DNA from: JBBIPA01 sp963820495
Lineage (GTDB): Bacteria; Chloroflexota; Dehalococcoidia; GIF9; UBA5629
DNA: 64,000 nucleotides
NCBI GenBank assembly: GCA_963820495.1
Contig: CAWGAF010000001.1
Span: 1,116,001-1,180,000, forward strand
Reading direction: 5' to 3'
Notes under the pieces: model-generated
The model's input: the letters and a program-made list of their open reading frames with translations, nothing else
Told to the model about the DNA's origin: nothing
The model's database searches: none
Made by a program: the position numbers and the translations under genes
In this document: in pieces, positions 8,740 through 18,200 of the stretch
Position numbering within the stretch: position 1 is the stretch's first letter
How the letters are laid out: the number at the start of each line of letters is the position of its first letter

Positions 8740-9447
8740 ATGTTTTTCTTTGATCCAATGTATTTTTTGATTATGATACCACCTTTGATTTTCATGTTTT
8801 ATGCCCAGGCAAAGGTGAACTCAACTTTTAAGAAATATTCTGACGTAACTAACTCGCAACGTTTAACTGGCACTGCGGCTGCTGAACTTTTACTCAAAGC
8901 TAATGGATTGAATAACATCAGAGTGGAAGGGGTTAAGAGCAGGCTGGGTGACCACTACGACCCGGGCAAAAAAGTATTGAGGCTTTCGCCGTCAGTGGCT
9001 AATAGTGCTTCGGTGGCTGCGCTAGGAATAGTGGCACATGAAGTAGGACATGCGGTGCAGGATAAGACTAGGTATGCCTTTCTGCGGTTTCGCACATCCT
9101 TTGTGCCCGCAGCTAATTTAGGCAGTACCCTAGGCTATATTTGCGTCATACTGGGCTTTTTCATTTATATGTTCAGTCGGAGTGAATTTGCTCTCACCAT
9201 TGTGCTCACAGGTATTTTCCTTTTTTCTCTGGCAGTGATATTCAGCTTGATAACCTTGCCTGTTGAATATAACGCCAGTAATCGAGCCAGACAAATGTTG
9301 CAGAGTACTGGCTTGGTCTCGGTTCAGGAGTTAAGCGGTGCCAGCGCTGTTCTATCTGCTGCTGCCTTGACCTACGTAGCAGCGACACTACAAGCTGCAG
9401 CGCAACTTTTCTATTTTGTAATGTTGTTTATGGGCATGCGCCGATAG
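8740..9447 (+). CDS. YugP-like membrane zinc metallopeptidase
   Basis: 235 aa. The N-terminus is a membrane anchor (MFFFDPMYFLIMIPPLIFMF), the central HEVGHAVQ is a zincin HExxH motif, and two further hydrophobic segments follow (about residues 130-175 and 205-230). This layout fits the neutral zinc metallopeptidase family typified by Bacillus YugP (DUF/peptidase_M membrane family). The substrate is unknown. AGGAG lies 12 bases before the ATG, a little far. A rho-independent terminator follows at 9477. Confidence 0.85.
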   Translation: MFFFDPMYFLIMIPPLIFMFYAQAKVNSTFKKYSDVTNSQRLTGTAAAELLLKANGLNNIRVEGVKSRLGDHYDPGKKVLRLSPSVANSASVAALGIVAHEVGHAVQDKTRYAFLRFRTSFVPAANLGSTLGYICVILGFFIYMFSRSEFALTIVLTGIFLFSLAVIFSLITLPVEYNASNRARQMLQSTGLVSVQELSGASAVLSAAALTYVAATLQAAAQLFYFVMLFMGMRR

Positions 9448-9476
9448 GCACAGTTTGGCGTTATTGGCTCAGATGT

Positions 9477-9516
9477 GCCCCCTAAATTACAAGTCTTCTA
9501 GGGGGCTTTTTATTTT
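9477..9516 (+). terminator. Rho-independent terminator after the metallopeptidase gene
   Basis: The stem GCCCCCTA (9477-9484) pairs with TAGGGGGC (9499-9506), followed by TTTTTATTTT. Confidence 0.85.
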
Positions 9517-9534
9517 AACTGGACATATCCTACC

Positions 9535-9569
9535 TGTCATTGCGAGGCATGTAATGCCGAAGCAATCTC
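9535..9569. repeat. TGTCATTGCGAGG...GAAGCAATCTC intergenic repeat
   Basis: A 35-base intergenic motif starting TGTCATTGCGAGG and ending GAAGCAATCTC. I recognise this pattern as a short dispersed repeat common between genes in many bacterial genomes, including Dehalococcoides relatives as I recall. Only this clear copy is in the window. Confidence 0.5.
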
Positions 9570-9673
9570 AAGCAAAAGGATATAGGGTGAGAGGTTGATA
9601 CGCAACCACATTTGTAATAGCCACTTAAGCTAACTATAATTGCGCATGACCAGCTAAATATAAGGAGTCTAAC

Positions 9674-10453
9674 TTGACTGAGGAAGCAAACCCCGACAAC
9701 TTTGTTGAATTAAAGCGTGTTATCGCTAAACTGCGCAGCCCTGAAGGTTGTCCCTGGGACAGGCAGCAGACTCATGATTCATTGCGGCCGTACTTAATTG
9801 AAGAATGCTACGAGGTTCTGCAGGCTCTGGAGGAGGGTGCTCCCCAGAAGCTTTGTGAGGAACTGGGTGACCTGCTGTTGCAGATTATGCTGCATGCTCA
9901 GATGGCTGCCGAGGATGGAGAGTTCACCATTGAGGATGTAGTCAGCGGCATCAATACCAAAATTATTCATCGCCACCCCCATGTATTTGGTGATATCGAG
10001 GTGAAAGATGCTGTGGAGGTGAGGCAAAACTGGGAAGCTCTGAAAAGCGCCGAGCGCCATGAGGATGAGTCTCTGTTATCCAGCGTGCCCAGAAGTATGC
10101 CCGCGCTGTCTTACAGTCAGTCTATCCAGCGGCGTGTAGCCTCAGTTGGCTTTGATTGGGAAAAGACGGAAGATATTCTGGAGAAGCTCTCAGAAGAGGT
10201 ATCCGAGATTATTAAGGCATCGGATAAAGATGAGAAAACTCGGGAATTTGGTGATTTGCTTTTCGTGCTGGTTAATATTGCCCGAAGGCTGGACATAGAC
10301 CTGGAGACAGCCCTCTCTGGTGCTAACCAGCGTTTTTATGACCGTTTTGCCTGTATGGAGCAACTATGCCGCCAGCGCGGTGTCACCTTCGGCGACCTGT
10401 CTTTCGACCAGCAAAACGCCCTGTGGGAAGAAGCTAAGAAAAAAGTAGGCTGA
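9674..10453 (+). CDS. mazG: Nucleoside triphosphate pyrophosphohydrolase MazG
   Basis: 259 aa with two MazG domains. The first has CPWDRQQTHDSLRPYLIEE and the metal-binding EECYEVLQAL / EELGDLLLQIMLHAQ helices; the second has EKLSEEVSEIIKA and EFGDLLFVLVNIAR. Family members hydrolyse NTPs to NMP and pyrophosphate, acting in nucleotide pool cleaning. The start is a TTG at 9674 with AAGGAG six bases upstream, so the unusual start codon is well supported. It converges on the large methyltransferase gene with only 11 bases between them. Confidence 0.92.
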   Translation: MTEEANPDNFVELKRVIAKLRSPEGCPWDRQQTHDSLRPYLIEECYEVLQALEEGAPQKLCEELGDLLLQIMLHAQMAAEDGEFTIEDVVSGINTKIIHRHPHVFGDIEVKDAVEVRQNWEALKSAERHEDESLLSSVPRSMPALSYSQSIQRRVASVGFDWEKTEDILEKLSEEVSEIIKASDKDEKTREFGDLLFVLVNIARRLDIDLETALSGANQRFYDRFACMEQLCRQRGVTFGDLSFDQQNALWEEAKKKVG

Positions 10454-10464
10454 AGCTTACACGC

Positions 10465-13400
10465 TTAATTCTTGTTTTGCCCTTCCACCACCGCAATCTC
10501 TTCCGGCGTTAGACCATAGAGCTTATATACCATCAGGTCAATCTGACACTCAAGTTCTCTGACCTTGGTCTGTTTCGCGGGGTTAGATAAATAGTCTTCG
10601 CCTTTGGTGATATGAAGTACTTCGTTAACCACATTGACTAATGCTTTTTGCTCTGCAGTATTCAAGTTTGGTATTGGTATTTTACCAATGTAGTTCTCAT
10701 CGAAATGCATCGTTCGAATTGCCGAACAGTATATGAATTTGTAGGTATACCAACTAATAAATCTGGAATTAATGATCGCCAGAATATACCGAGGGTCATA
10801 ACGATTGCCCTTGATTACAGTGTTGTTAACCGTGTCAACACTCAAGACGTCTCCTCGGGCATCAAAGGTTGCAGTGATAAGGATGTGGGGAACAGGGTTT
10901 TGGATATGCGCCACTATATTTTGGGACATTATCTTCGGCTGTTGAAGGAATGATAACTTCCTTTTATTCTGCTCTAGATGATTCCGCTCCAAAAACCCTT
11001 TGACTCCTTGATAACCATATCGCATCAGGTTCTTTCCGCCAATTACGTGATAATGCCCTTTTTCGGATAGATATTTCTGTAGGGGCACTCCCCTCTTTGT
11101 TTCAGAGATGTCCCGCATAAATATACAATTTGTACGAAGATTTTCCACGATGGATAGTTCTTCTTGGGTAACACCACAAATCCAAGCTTGAAGCTTTGAA
11201 GCCAGCTTGTTCGGTATCAAAGTCGTTGTTATGAACTCTCTGTCTAGGAATTTTCTTGCTAGATAGCGGTCTACCTGCAATTTTTCCCCATACAGGAAAA
11301 CAACTTGTTCAAGCTTCACCTCTTCGAATGCCTTCTCCACATCGACCAAAATACTGACTTTGCCAAGCATAGCTTTGACTAAGCTGGACCATATCGCAGA
11401 ATAAAGAAGCGACTTGGGGACAATGAAAGTGAGGGTTCCAGCCTCCGATAGAAGTCTGTTCTTTCCCAGATCTATAAAAATTGCAGCACTGTTTGTATTT
11501 TGAGTATCTCTGACTTTGACCATTATCTGACTGAGTTCATCGGGATTAATTTCGGCACCGTAGGGCGGATTCGCAATAATAATGTCAAACCCACCTTTTT
11601 CATGGAAGACTTCGGAGAAATAAACCCAAAAGTCAAACGTCTCTTTATTATTCGTGAGGCTCTTGATTAGCTGGTCAATCTGCTTACGAAACTCATGCTT
11701 CTTCTTAACGTTCGTTTCATTGAAGTACAACGGTTTCAAGTCTTCCAGTTTCTGGAATAGCTCATTATTGAACATATTCCGCTCAACACCCAGCAGGGAG
11801 TTGCCGCGGACAATTTTATAGTCCAGGTTGGGCAGAGGCTGAATTTGCTGGATATTTTCTTCGTCTACCACCAGGGAAAGCCATAAGCGGAGTTTGGCGA
11901 TTTCCACAGCGCCGGGGTCGATATCCACACCATAAAGGCAGTTCTGAATAGCATGACGCTTAAAAATATAGTTGGTTCTATTCTTTTCATCATCAAGATA
12001 GGTGTTAAGCACTTTACGCGCCCGAACTATCTCTGTCATCATGCCCACTGGAAAGGCACCAGAGCCGATGGCAGGATCGCAGACACGAACAGTAGCCAGT
12101 TTCTCATCAATTAGTCTGGCATTGTGGCGGATGCTTTCCGGGAGCTTGTAGGAATAACGCTCAGTCTCCTTGCCCTTCGATTCAACTCGGCTGTCATTCT
12201 CTACAGCCAGCTCGCCCTTGCGAATAAAGCCTTCAATATCTTCTCTGGGGACTATAACCCTGTATTCAGCAGTTTTCAAAGCTGCCTGCTGCGGGTCTGG
12301 TTTTCCAAATAATTTGCCCTGTGGTGGGCGAATTTGAGCTAAGGGGATATCACCTGTGTTAATGGTAGTGTCCAGGTAGTTGATAAGGCTCTCCTGGCAC
12401 ATGTAGTGGACAATCTCGCGTGGCGTATAGTAGGTGCCTTTAGACTTGCGGTCTTTTACTTCCAAGAGATTTTCGAACACTTTGCCCAGCATTTCGGGGT
12501 CAATGGCGACTTCTTTTTCCAGTGGTTCATCTTCTTTAACGGTGAAGTTATAGCGGTCAAAAACATCTATGATGCCAGCGCCAGTATCGCCTTCTTTGGT
12601 TTTCTGGCTGTTAGAAAATAGGTCGTTAGGGAGAAGGATATCAGTATGATCCCAATCATAGTTATTAATCGGGTCGAAGAGTCCACCGTTTAAGAATGGA
12701 ATCTTACAATTGAACCTACTGCAGTAGCTGGGGTCAACGCTACCTCTATCCTGTTTATTCAGGGCGTCGTAAAACAGGTACTCTAAATAGTCATTGAAGA
12801 AGTTCTTGCGTTCACGCTGGCATTTTTCAAAAAGAGTCCGTAAAAACTTTCTGTCGCCTTCTCCCCAAGTTTTATTTTCTGGGACACCAAGCCAGCCCTT
12901 TTTCTGTAGGAAATAGAGGAATACAATCTGTCCCAGCAGTTTCTTGGAGAAATTGACGCTGTCTACATCTTTGGTGGCGAAGTCTCTCTGGATGACCTCG
13001 TTTTTCTGTGCCACATTATCCAGAGACTCTTTAACATCGTGGAAAAGGTCGCGATACTTATTAAAGAACTCTTTGGTAACAACCTCGATGTTGAAGGCAT
13101 CTTCTAGTTGTGGAAGCGTGGGGTTATGTATATCGTCCACCAGGATGGGCACCAGTCTGCTTTGCGCAGTATGGCTGCTTTCGTTACTGCCCACCAGAAA
13201 TGACCAGCGCCGGGCTGGGGTCAGTTCCCTTTTTACTTTTGCCTCTTCTAGGTGGTACTCCATTTTCACTAGGGAAAAACGCCAGTCTGCTTGGCCAGGA
13301 GACACAAAAGCAACCAGCCCTGCTTCCTTCTCCCCGCGCTCTTTGAGGTACCGTGCCACAAAATTTCTTTGTGCTGTACGAGCACGTTCCAGCGAAGTTT

Positions 13401-13641
13401 CTTTTTGGAGGTAAACGATAAGGACATCGACCTTTTGATTTTCAGGGTCTGTATAAGTGCCGAGCCTTTCGTATGTTTTGACGAATTCCTTGAAAATTTC
13501 AGGAACATAGCCGTGGGCATGAAATGCCTTTAATTCGTCAAATTGATTGAGCATGTTTTTGATGAAATACTGGAAACGTGCCTTATCAAAGGGCTTCTCG
13601 AAGGTATCACTTATTATTCTGGCAGCAGACGCTTTATCCAT
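10465..13641 (-). CDS. Eco57I-like restriction-modification DNA methyltransferase (type IIG-like)
   Basis: 1058 aa. The N-terminal 200 residues include KVDVLIVYLQ (near residue 70) and DWRFSLVKMEY, which could be a nuclease-like domain but lacks an obvious PD-ExK motif. The methylase core has GTYYTPREIVHYM, motif I DPAIGSGAFPVG (near 520) and motif IV NPPYG (near 690), the set expected of N6-adenine methyltransferases of the Eco57I family. The last 300 residues resemble a target-recognition domain (GGKNLMRYG, then LAIINSRFISWY). It is the 3'-most gene of a minus-strand cassette with the NYN protein and helicase, but an IS481-like element now separates it from them. No strong Shine-Dalgarno precedes the ATG at 13641. 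Whether it cuts DNA cannot be told from sequence. Confidence 0.85.
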   Translation of the reverse strand: MDKASAARIISDTFEKPFDKARFQYFIKNMLNQFDELKAFHAHGYVPEIFKEFVKTYERLGTYTDPENQKVDVLIVYLQKETSLERARTAQRNFVARYLKERGEKEAGLVAFVSPGQADWRFSLVKMEYHLEEAKVKRELTPARRWSFLVGSNESSHTAQSRLVPILVDDIHNPTLPQLEDAFNIEVVTKEFFNKYRDLFHDVKESLDNVAQKNEVIQRDFATKDVDSVNFSKKLLGQIVFLYFLQKKGWLGVPENKTWGEGDRKFLRTLFEKCQRERKNFFNDYLEYLFYDALNKQDRGSVDPSYCSRFNCKIPFLNGGLFDPINNYDWDHTDILLPNDLFSNSQKTKEGDTGAGIIDVFDRYNFTVKEDEPLEKEVAIDPEMLGKVFENLLEVKDRKSKGTYYTPREIVHYMCQESLINYLDTTINTGDIPLAQIRPPQGKLFGKPDPQQAALKTAEYRVIVPREDIEGFIRKGELAVENDSRVESKGKETERYSYKLPESIRHNARLIDEKLATVRVCDPAIGSGAFPVGMMTEIVRARKVLNTYLDDEKNRTNYIFKRHAIQNCLYGVDIDPGAVEIAKLRLWLSLVVDEENIQQIQPLPNLDYKIVRGNSLLGVERNMFNNELFQKLEDLKPLYFNETNVKKKHEFRKQIDQLIKSLTNNKETFDFWVYFSEVFHEKGGFDIIIANPPYGAEINPDELSQIMVKVRDTQNTNSAAIFIDLGKNRLLSEAGTLTFIVPKSLLYSAIWSSLVKAMLGKVSILVDVEKAFEEVKLEQVVFLYGEKLQVDRYLARKFLDREFITTTLIPNKLASKLQAWICGVTQEELSIVENLRTNCIFMRDISETKRGVPLQKYLSEKGHYHVIGGKNLMRYGYQGVKGFLERNHLEQNKRKLSFLQQPKIMSQNIVAHIQNPVPHILITATFDARGDVLSVDTVNNTVIKGNRYDPRYILAIINSRFISWYTYKFIYCSAIRTMHFDENYIGKIPIPNLNTAEQKALVNVVNEVLHITKGEDYLSNPAKQTKVRELECQIDLMVYKLYGLTPEEIAVVEGQNKN

Positions 13642-13666
13642 TCGTCAACCCGCTCCATTTGTTATG

Positions 13667-14608
13667 CGCAATGTTTCCGTAGAAATCCGACAGTCCATGT
13701 AAAATCATGGACATGCAAAACAGGACATTAATAACACTTTGCTGGGAGTTATATGAACAAGGAATTCCTAAGGTACACATTGCTAAAAGGCTGGATAAAA
13801 ATCGCGAGACCATACATATCTGGATACAGAACATCAAAGAACATGGACTTCTCTCATTCCTGGATAACTACGAGCAATCCAAGAAAGGTGAGAGGAAAAG
13901 AAGGCAAGTAGACCCGCTAGTAAAGAGATTAGTCTGGGAAATCAGGGAGCGCGAATACTATTGTTGTGGTCAGAAGATTCAATATTATTTAAAGCTTGAA
14001 CGTGGTATCCACCTCTCGGTTCCTAAGATATATGAGATACTAGCGGAGAAATATTTAATTCGGTCCAAATGGAAGAAAAATAAAGTGAGAGGATTGATAC
14101 CAAAAGCATCAATGCCCAGAGAAGTAATTCAGATGGATACAATTGATTTCGGGGACATTTATGCATTCACTGCGATAGACATTTTTACCAGAGAGGCAGA
14201 TATTCTATTAGCTCCGGAGCTCACTGCCAGGTACGGTTCCAGATTTCTAGTTAAGAGTATGAAGAGGAGATTTGGGCAGCATGTGCATCTTATTCAGACT
14301 GATGGCGGTCCAGAGTTTAAGGCAGACTTCCTCATGCATGTACATTCTTTCTGTGATCGTCACAGGGTAGCTAGGCCATATCGTAAAAATGAACAATCTT
14401 ATATTGAGAGTTTCAACAGAACGGTAAGAAAAGAGTGCCTGGGCTGGTCAAAATATCGTGCTAAACAATTGCCTGAGTGCATAGAAATGGTAGAATCTTT
14501 CCTGAAGCGCTATCATTATCATCGTCCACATATGAGCTTAGGGATGAAGCCACCATTACAAAGATTAAAGAAGGAGGTAGACTGTCGGATATTTACGGAG
14601 AATTAAGC
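13667..14608 (+). mobile_element. IS481-like insertion sequence with target duplication
   Basis: The ends are imperfect inverted repeats of about 29 bases: left CGCAATGTTTCCGTAGAAAT then CCGACAGTC, right (reverse complement) CGCTTAATTCTCCGTAAATA then TCCGACAGTC. The hexamer GTTATG flanks both sides (13661-13666 and 14609-14614), a likely target-site duplication. It carries one intact transposase gene whose stop codon lies inside the right repeat. The element is about 942 bp. It interrupts the stretch between the NYN gene and the methyltransferase. The exact ends could shift by a few bases. Confidence 0.75.
13707..14606 (+). CDS. IS481-like DDE transposase
   Basis: 299 aa, apparently intact. 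An N-terminal helix-turn-helix (ALLTLCWELYEQ-like segment, then IPKVHIAKRLDKNRETIHIW) is followed by a retroviral-type integrase core with candidate catalytic residues Asp144 (VIQMDTIDF), Asp199 (QTDGGPEF) and Glu234 (YIESFNRTVRKE). The C-terminus has HYHRPHMSLGMKPP, common in IS481/IS3-type integrases. It lies alone in the element, opposite to the surrounding cassette genes. No Shine-Dalgarno is evident before the ATG. Confidence 0.9.
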   Translation: MDMQNRTLITLCWELYEQGIPKVHIAKRLDKNRETIHIWIQNIKEHGLLSFLDNYEQSKKGERKRRQVDPLVKRLVWEIREREYYCCGQKIQYYLKLERGIHLSVPKIYEILAEKYLIRSKWKKNKVRGLIPKASMPREVIQMDTIDFGDIYAFTAIDIFTREADILLAPELTARYGSRFLVKSMKRRFGQHVHLIQTDGGPEFKADFLMHVHSFCDRHRVARPYRKNEQSYIESFNRTVRKECLGWSKYRAKQLPECIEMVESFLKRYHYHRPHMSLGMKPPLQRLKKEVDCRIFTEN

Positions 14609-14636
14609 GTTATGTTGACAGAAGTAGAGATGTTTG

Positions 14637-14648
14637 TTACTATAGTAA
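14637..14648. promoter_or_regulatory. Perfect 12-bp dyad TTACTATAGTAA
   Basis: A perfect palindrome, extended by a TGTTT/AAACA-like flank. Without the IS it would lie about 50 bases upstream of the methyltransferase start, a position suited to an operator or promoter site. No regulator gene lies nearby, so its role is inferred. Confidence 0.35.
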
Positions 14649-14661
14649 ACATAATCACGAT

Positions 14662-14714
14662 GAGAGGCCAATCTGCGGGGTTTTACTCCGCGGCAATGCC
14701 TCTCTTTTTATTTG
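14662..14714 (+). terminator. Rho-independent terminator, plus-strand direction
   Basis: GAGAGGC (14662-14668) pairs with GCCTCTC (14698-14704) around an inner CTGCGGGG / CTCCGCGG stem, followed by TTTTTATTTG. It would stop transposase transcripts before they run antisense into the NYN gene, whose stop codon overlaps it. Confidence 0.75.
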
Positions 14715-15205
14715 CTCTTTTCATGGTACTCTAGAATGCCCCTGAGATTGTTCATAAATACAATGTATGGCATCAGCTTCCTGAATAATGATGAGAAACT
14801 ATGTTTGTTGGGAATCATTAGCTTTAACAGCTTGTGATTTTTGGCAAGATAGTCTACCAGGCAGTGAAGATCGCCGTCTCCGGTGACAATAAGTGCCTTG
14901 TCATAGTTTTGGTATTCAATCATAGCATGAAGCACTAACTCGGCATCAACATTCCCCTTTACCTTTCCGCTGGGCAGCTTGAGTGTCGGCTTGAAGACCA
15001 ATATGTAGCCATCCTTTTGCAAACCAGTGTATAGGTCTTGGTTTTCAGGAATATACCCAATAAAAATAAAGGCTTGTGTTACACCATACCTGCGATTAAT
15101 GTATTGCCGGAATTTCTGGAAATTAAGGACCCATCCCTGGTCACGAATCGACAGATTAAGGTTCTGGCTGTCAATAAAGGCGAAGTTATTTTGAGTTTCC
15201 TTCAT
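14708..15205 (-). CDS. NYN-domain (LabA/DUF88-like) putative ribonuclease
   Basis: 165 aa. The NYN/PIN-like fold is indicated by an early acidic motif FIDSQN (residues 10-15), KGNVDAELVLHAM (about 82-94) and ALIVTGDGDLHCLVDYL (about 102-118), which supply the cluster of conserved Asp residues that bind metal in this family. Known relatives include LabA-like proteins and small PIN-type nucleases. The ATG lies two bases after the stop of the helicase gene, so the two are very probably co-transcribed and translationally coupled. The partnership with a helicase and a methyltransferase suggests a role in defence, but this is inference. Confidence 0.82.
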   Translation of the reverse strand: MKETQNNFAFIDSQNLNLSIRDQGWVLNFQKFRQYINRRYGVTQAFIFIGYIPENQDLYTGLQKDGYILVFKPTLKLPSGKVKGNVDAELVLHAMIEYQNYDKALIVTGDGDLHCLVDYLAKNHKLLKLMIPNKHSFSSLFRKLMPYIVFMNNLRGILEYHEKSK

Positions 15206-15207
15206 AT

Positions 15208-18200
15208 CTATTTGCCTGTAAAATATTCCGAGAGGATTACCTCTCTGGGGCCGGAAGTTTGGGCGGCGCTTTCTGCCATAGTCTCTTTAAAAAACTCCGA
15301 AGCAATCTTCATCTTAAGTATTGCCAGGATTTTTAAGGGATTTACCCCATTCCTTAATTCCTTGCTCAGTTCCTTTGACAGAGTTTTGGTAGTCTGTTTG
15401 GGTAAGCCGCCCTCTTCAAGAAGATTGATCACATCCCTGATATAAAGCTCATCGTCCTCAGTGTATCCTTTGAAGTGCCTAATTTCTTTTGATTTCAGGA
15501 TTTGAAGCACGAATCTGGCGCTATCCCTGCCACCTCTTTTCTTTGGCTCGACCATTTCTTCGGTGGTAGCTAGTCGGAATGCCTCCTTGTTTTTTCCCAG
15601 CAATTCATAATAATCTTCACCAGGGTTCTCTCGCTTGGTGTCTTGCTCTGCCTCCAGTTTTTTAGCTGCGGAAAAGAAGTCCAACTCTTGTGTGGAAGCA
15701 TTGTCTGTTTGGTAAAATTTTTGCAGTTTGCCTTTGCGGAAATAAGTCAGTAGTGAGATGGCCAAGTTCTGGCGCATCCTGCCAGTTCTGGCTTTCTTGG
15801 GCAGACGCTTGACCTTTTGGAATAAGTCTGGTTCGTTGTCACGGATATTTCGGATAATCTGTAGATATTTTAGTTCGCTTTCCGCGGCTTCGTCTTCACC
15901 GGTGATGGTTTTCTTTGAGGTCAGGCGAGTAAACAAATCATGTGATTTGATTTCCTCGCCCTCGGTCAGGAGCCGCGCGTCAACGCCAAGCATTTCAATG
16001 AATGCCTGTATTTTTAATTCTGCCGCCTCTTTTAGTTTGATTTCCTCATTGGACTGAGTTGTGGGGAAAAAGTTGAAGGTATAGATTTCATCGAATTTGG
16101 TATCCACGCGGTTGATACGTCCGGTTCTCTGCATCAATCGGGTGGGATTCCAGGGTATGTCATAGTTAATAACCACGTTAGATTGGTGGAGGTTAACACC
16201 TTCCGACAGGACTTCTGTGCTAATAAGGATGCGGTAGTCATCTTTACGTGACCTGGCTCTGGCATCAAAATTGCCGATGACTTTTTCTCGTGTCGCCGCA
16301 TCTGAGCCTCCTGTATACACGAGCACTTTCCCTGGATGAGCCTTTTCAAGGTTGTTTCCTAGATATTCGGCTGTTTCTTTGGATTCCGTGAACAGAATGA
16401 GTTTATTTTCTTTCAGGATCTTTTGGGATTTAAGGATATGGAGAAGAGTCAATAATTTGGGGTCTCTGTCTATTGTTTTCCAGAGCCTGTCCATCTCGGT
16501 TAATACCTTTAAATCGTTTTCCAAATCTTTCCTGAAGTTGTCTTTGAAATCACTGGCGTCATATCGTTGTGCTTTATCTTCATCAATCAGCTTCTGAATT
16601 GCCTCGTCGTCATCGTTTTCTAAAAATTCGAAAATCTTATTGGCATATTTCTTGCTGACGTAGACATTGCCCCTATCAAACTCAGCTATAAACTGCTGGT
16701 ATGATGAAATGAATCTATTAAGGCTATTGCGGAAGGCGAAGAAGCTGCTCTCCAGCCGTTTCACCAGCAGTGTCTTCATGAATTTCCTCATGTTCATTTG
16801 AGCCAGTTCCTCGGGTTGTGTGATATCCTTGATATCCTCTTTTAAAGAGAGCAAGGGAACGTAGCGTGTATATTTAAACTTGTTGGCTATCAGGTCTATC
16901 GTTGTGGTAAACACGCGGTCTTCATTTTCGTTGAACTGGTAAAAAACTGGTTCAGGGTCAGCCACTTCAGGGAACTTAAATCCATGCTTGCCAAGGTCTT
17001 GGCTATAGTATTTAACGATTTCGGAACGTGTGCGGCGGACTATAAGATATTTGATCACCTTTTCTCTGATTTCTCTAGCGTTTTCCTTAACTATCTTAAT
17101 GTATGTGTCGTAGTCCTTTTGCCTATCTAATCCCTCGAGCTTTTTGGCAAGTCCGTTGAAAAATGCCTCTAAATCAGGGAGGTTAGGAATGGTGCTTCTC
17201 CTGGCTTTTTGAAATAGCTTTATTTGGCTGAAGATGTCTCTGGGAGAGTTATTAAGCGGAGTTGCGGTAACTAAAATCACTCGTTTGCCGCGACATATCT
17301 GAGCCAGCTTTTCATAAGTTACATTAGTTTCGGCACGGAAGCGGTGTGCTTCGTCGATAAATATATTTTTGTAATTATCGGTTCCTTGCTGGATGATGTG
17401 GTCTAATTTTCCAATAGATTCGAATTTGGCCGACGCTCTGAAGTCAAAGAAAACATTGCGCCATGAACCAGGGTTATTTTCATCCAATAGTGCTGGAGGA
17501 GCAATGACCAGATTTCTGCCATCGAGCTGATTTGCCAACATGGCTGAGATATATGTTTTTCCTAAGCCGACGACGTCAGAAAGGAAGACGCCGCCGTATT
17601 CTTCCAGTTTGTTTTTGGCGTCAACTACCGCTTCAGTTTGATATTCTAAGTCCAGGAAGTCTTCTGGCAGGTATTGCTTTTCAATGCTCTCCTGGTCAAT
17701 ATTTATCTTCTCTTTAAAATATTCATATAAAAACTTAAGGTAAAGCTCATAAGGGTTGATGGTGTTATTAAGCCAGGTTTTATCTTGAATGGTTTCAATA
17801 TATTTATCTTTGACATCCACAGCATTAGCCCAGAGTTCGTTAAACTTGCCTAGGGCAAATTCATAGTCGGCTCTGTCCTTAAGTTCAACGTTAAATTCCA
17901 GATTGTCTACCAGCCCAGCCTGGGTAAAATTGCTGGAGCCGGTTATCACCCGACCAACATCTTTATCGCCTTCAACGAAGGTCATAATATATAGCTTGGC
18001 ATGAATATTCTCTGAAGGATAGGCTTTGATTTCCATTTTGCCATTCTTTAGCCATGCCATGAACTTATGAACCCCATCTTCTACATCACGGTTATCCTCG
18101 GATTGTTCCATTTCAGTAGCAATTTCGTTGGAGAACTCTTCTTTGGCTTCAGCATGAGAGAATTCAAATATTCCCTGGACTGGAGATTGGGATTGCTGAA

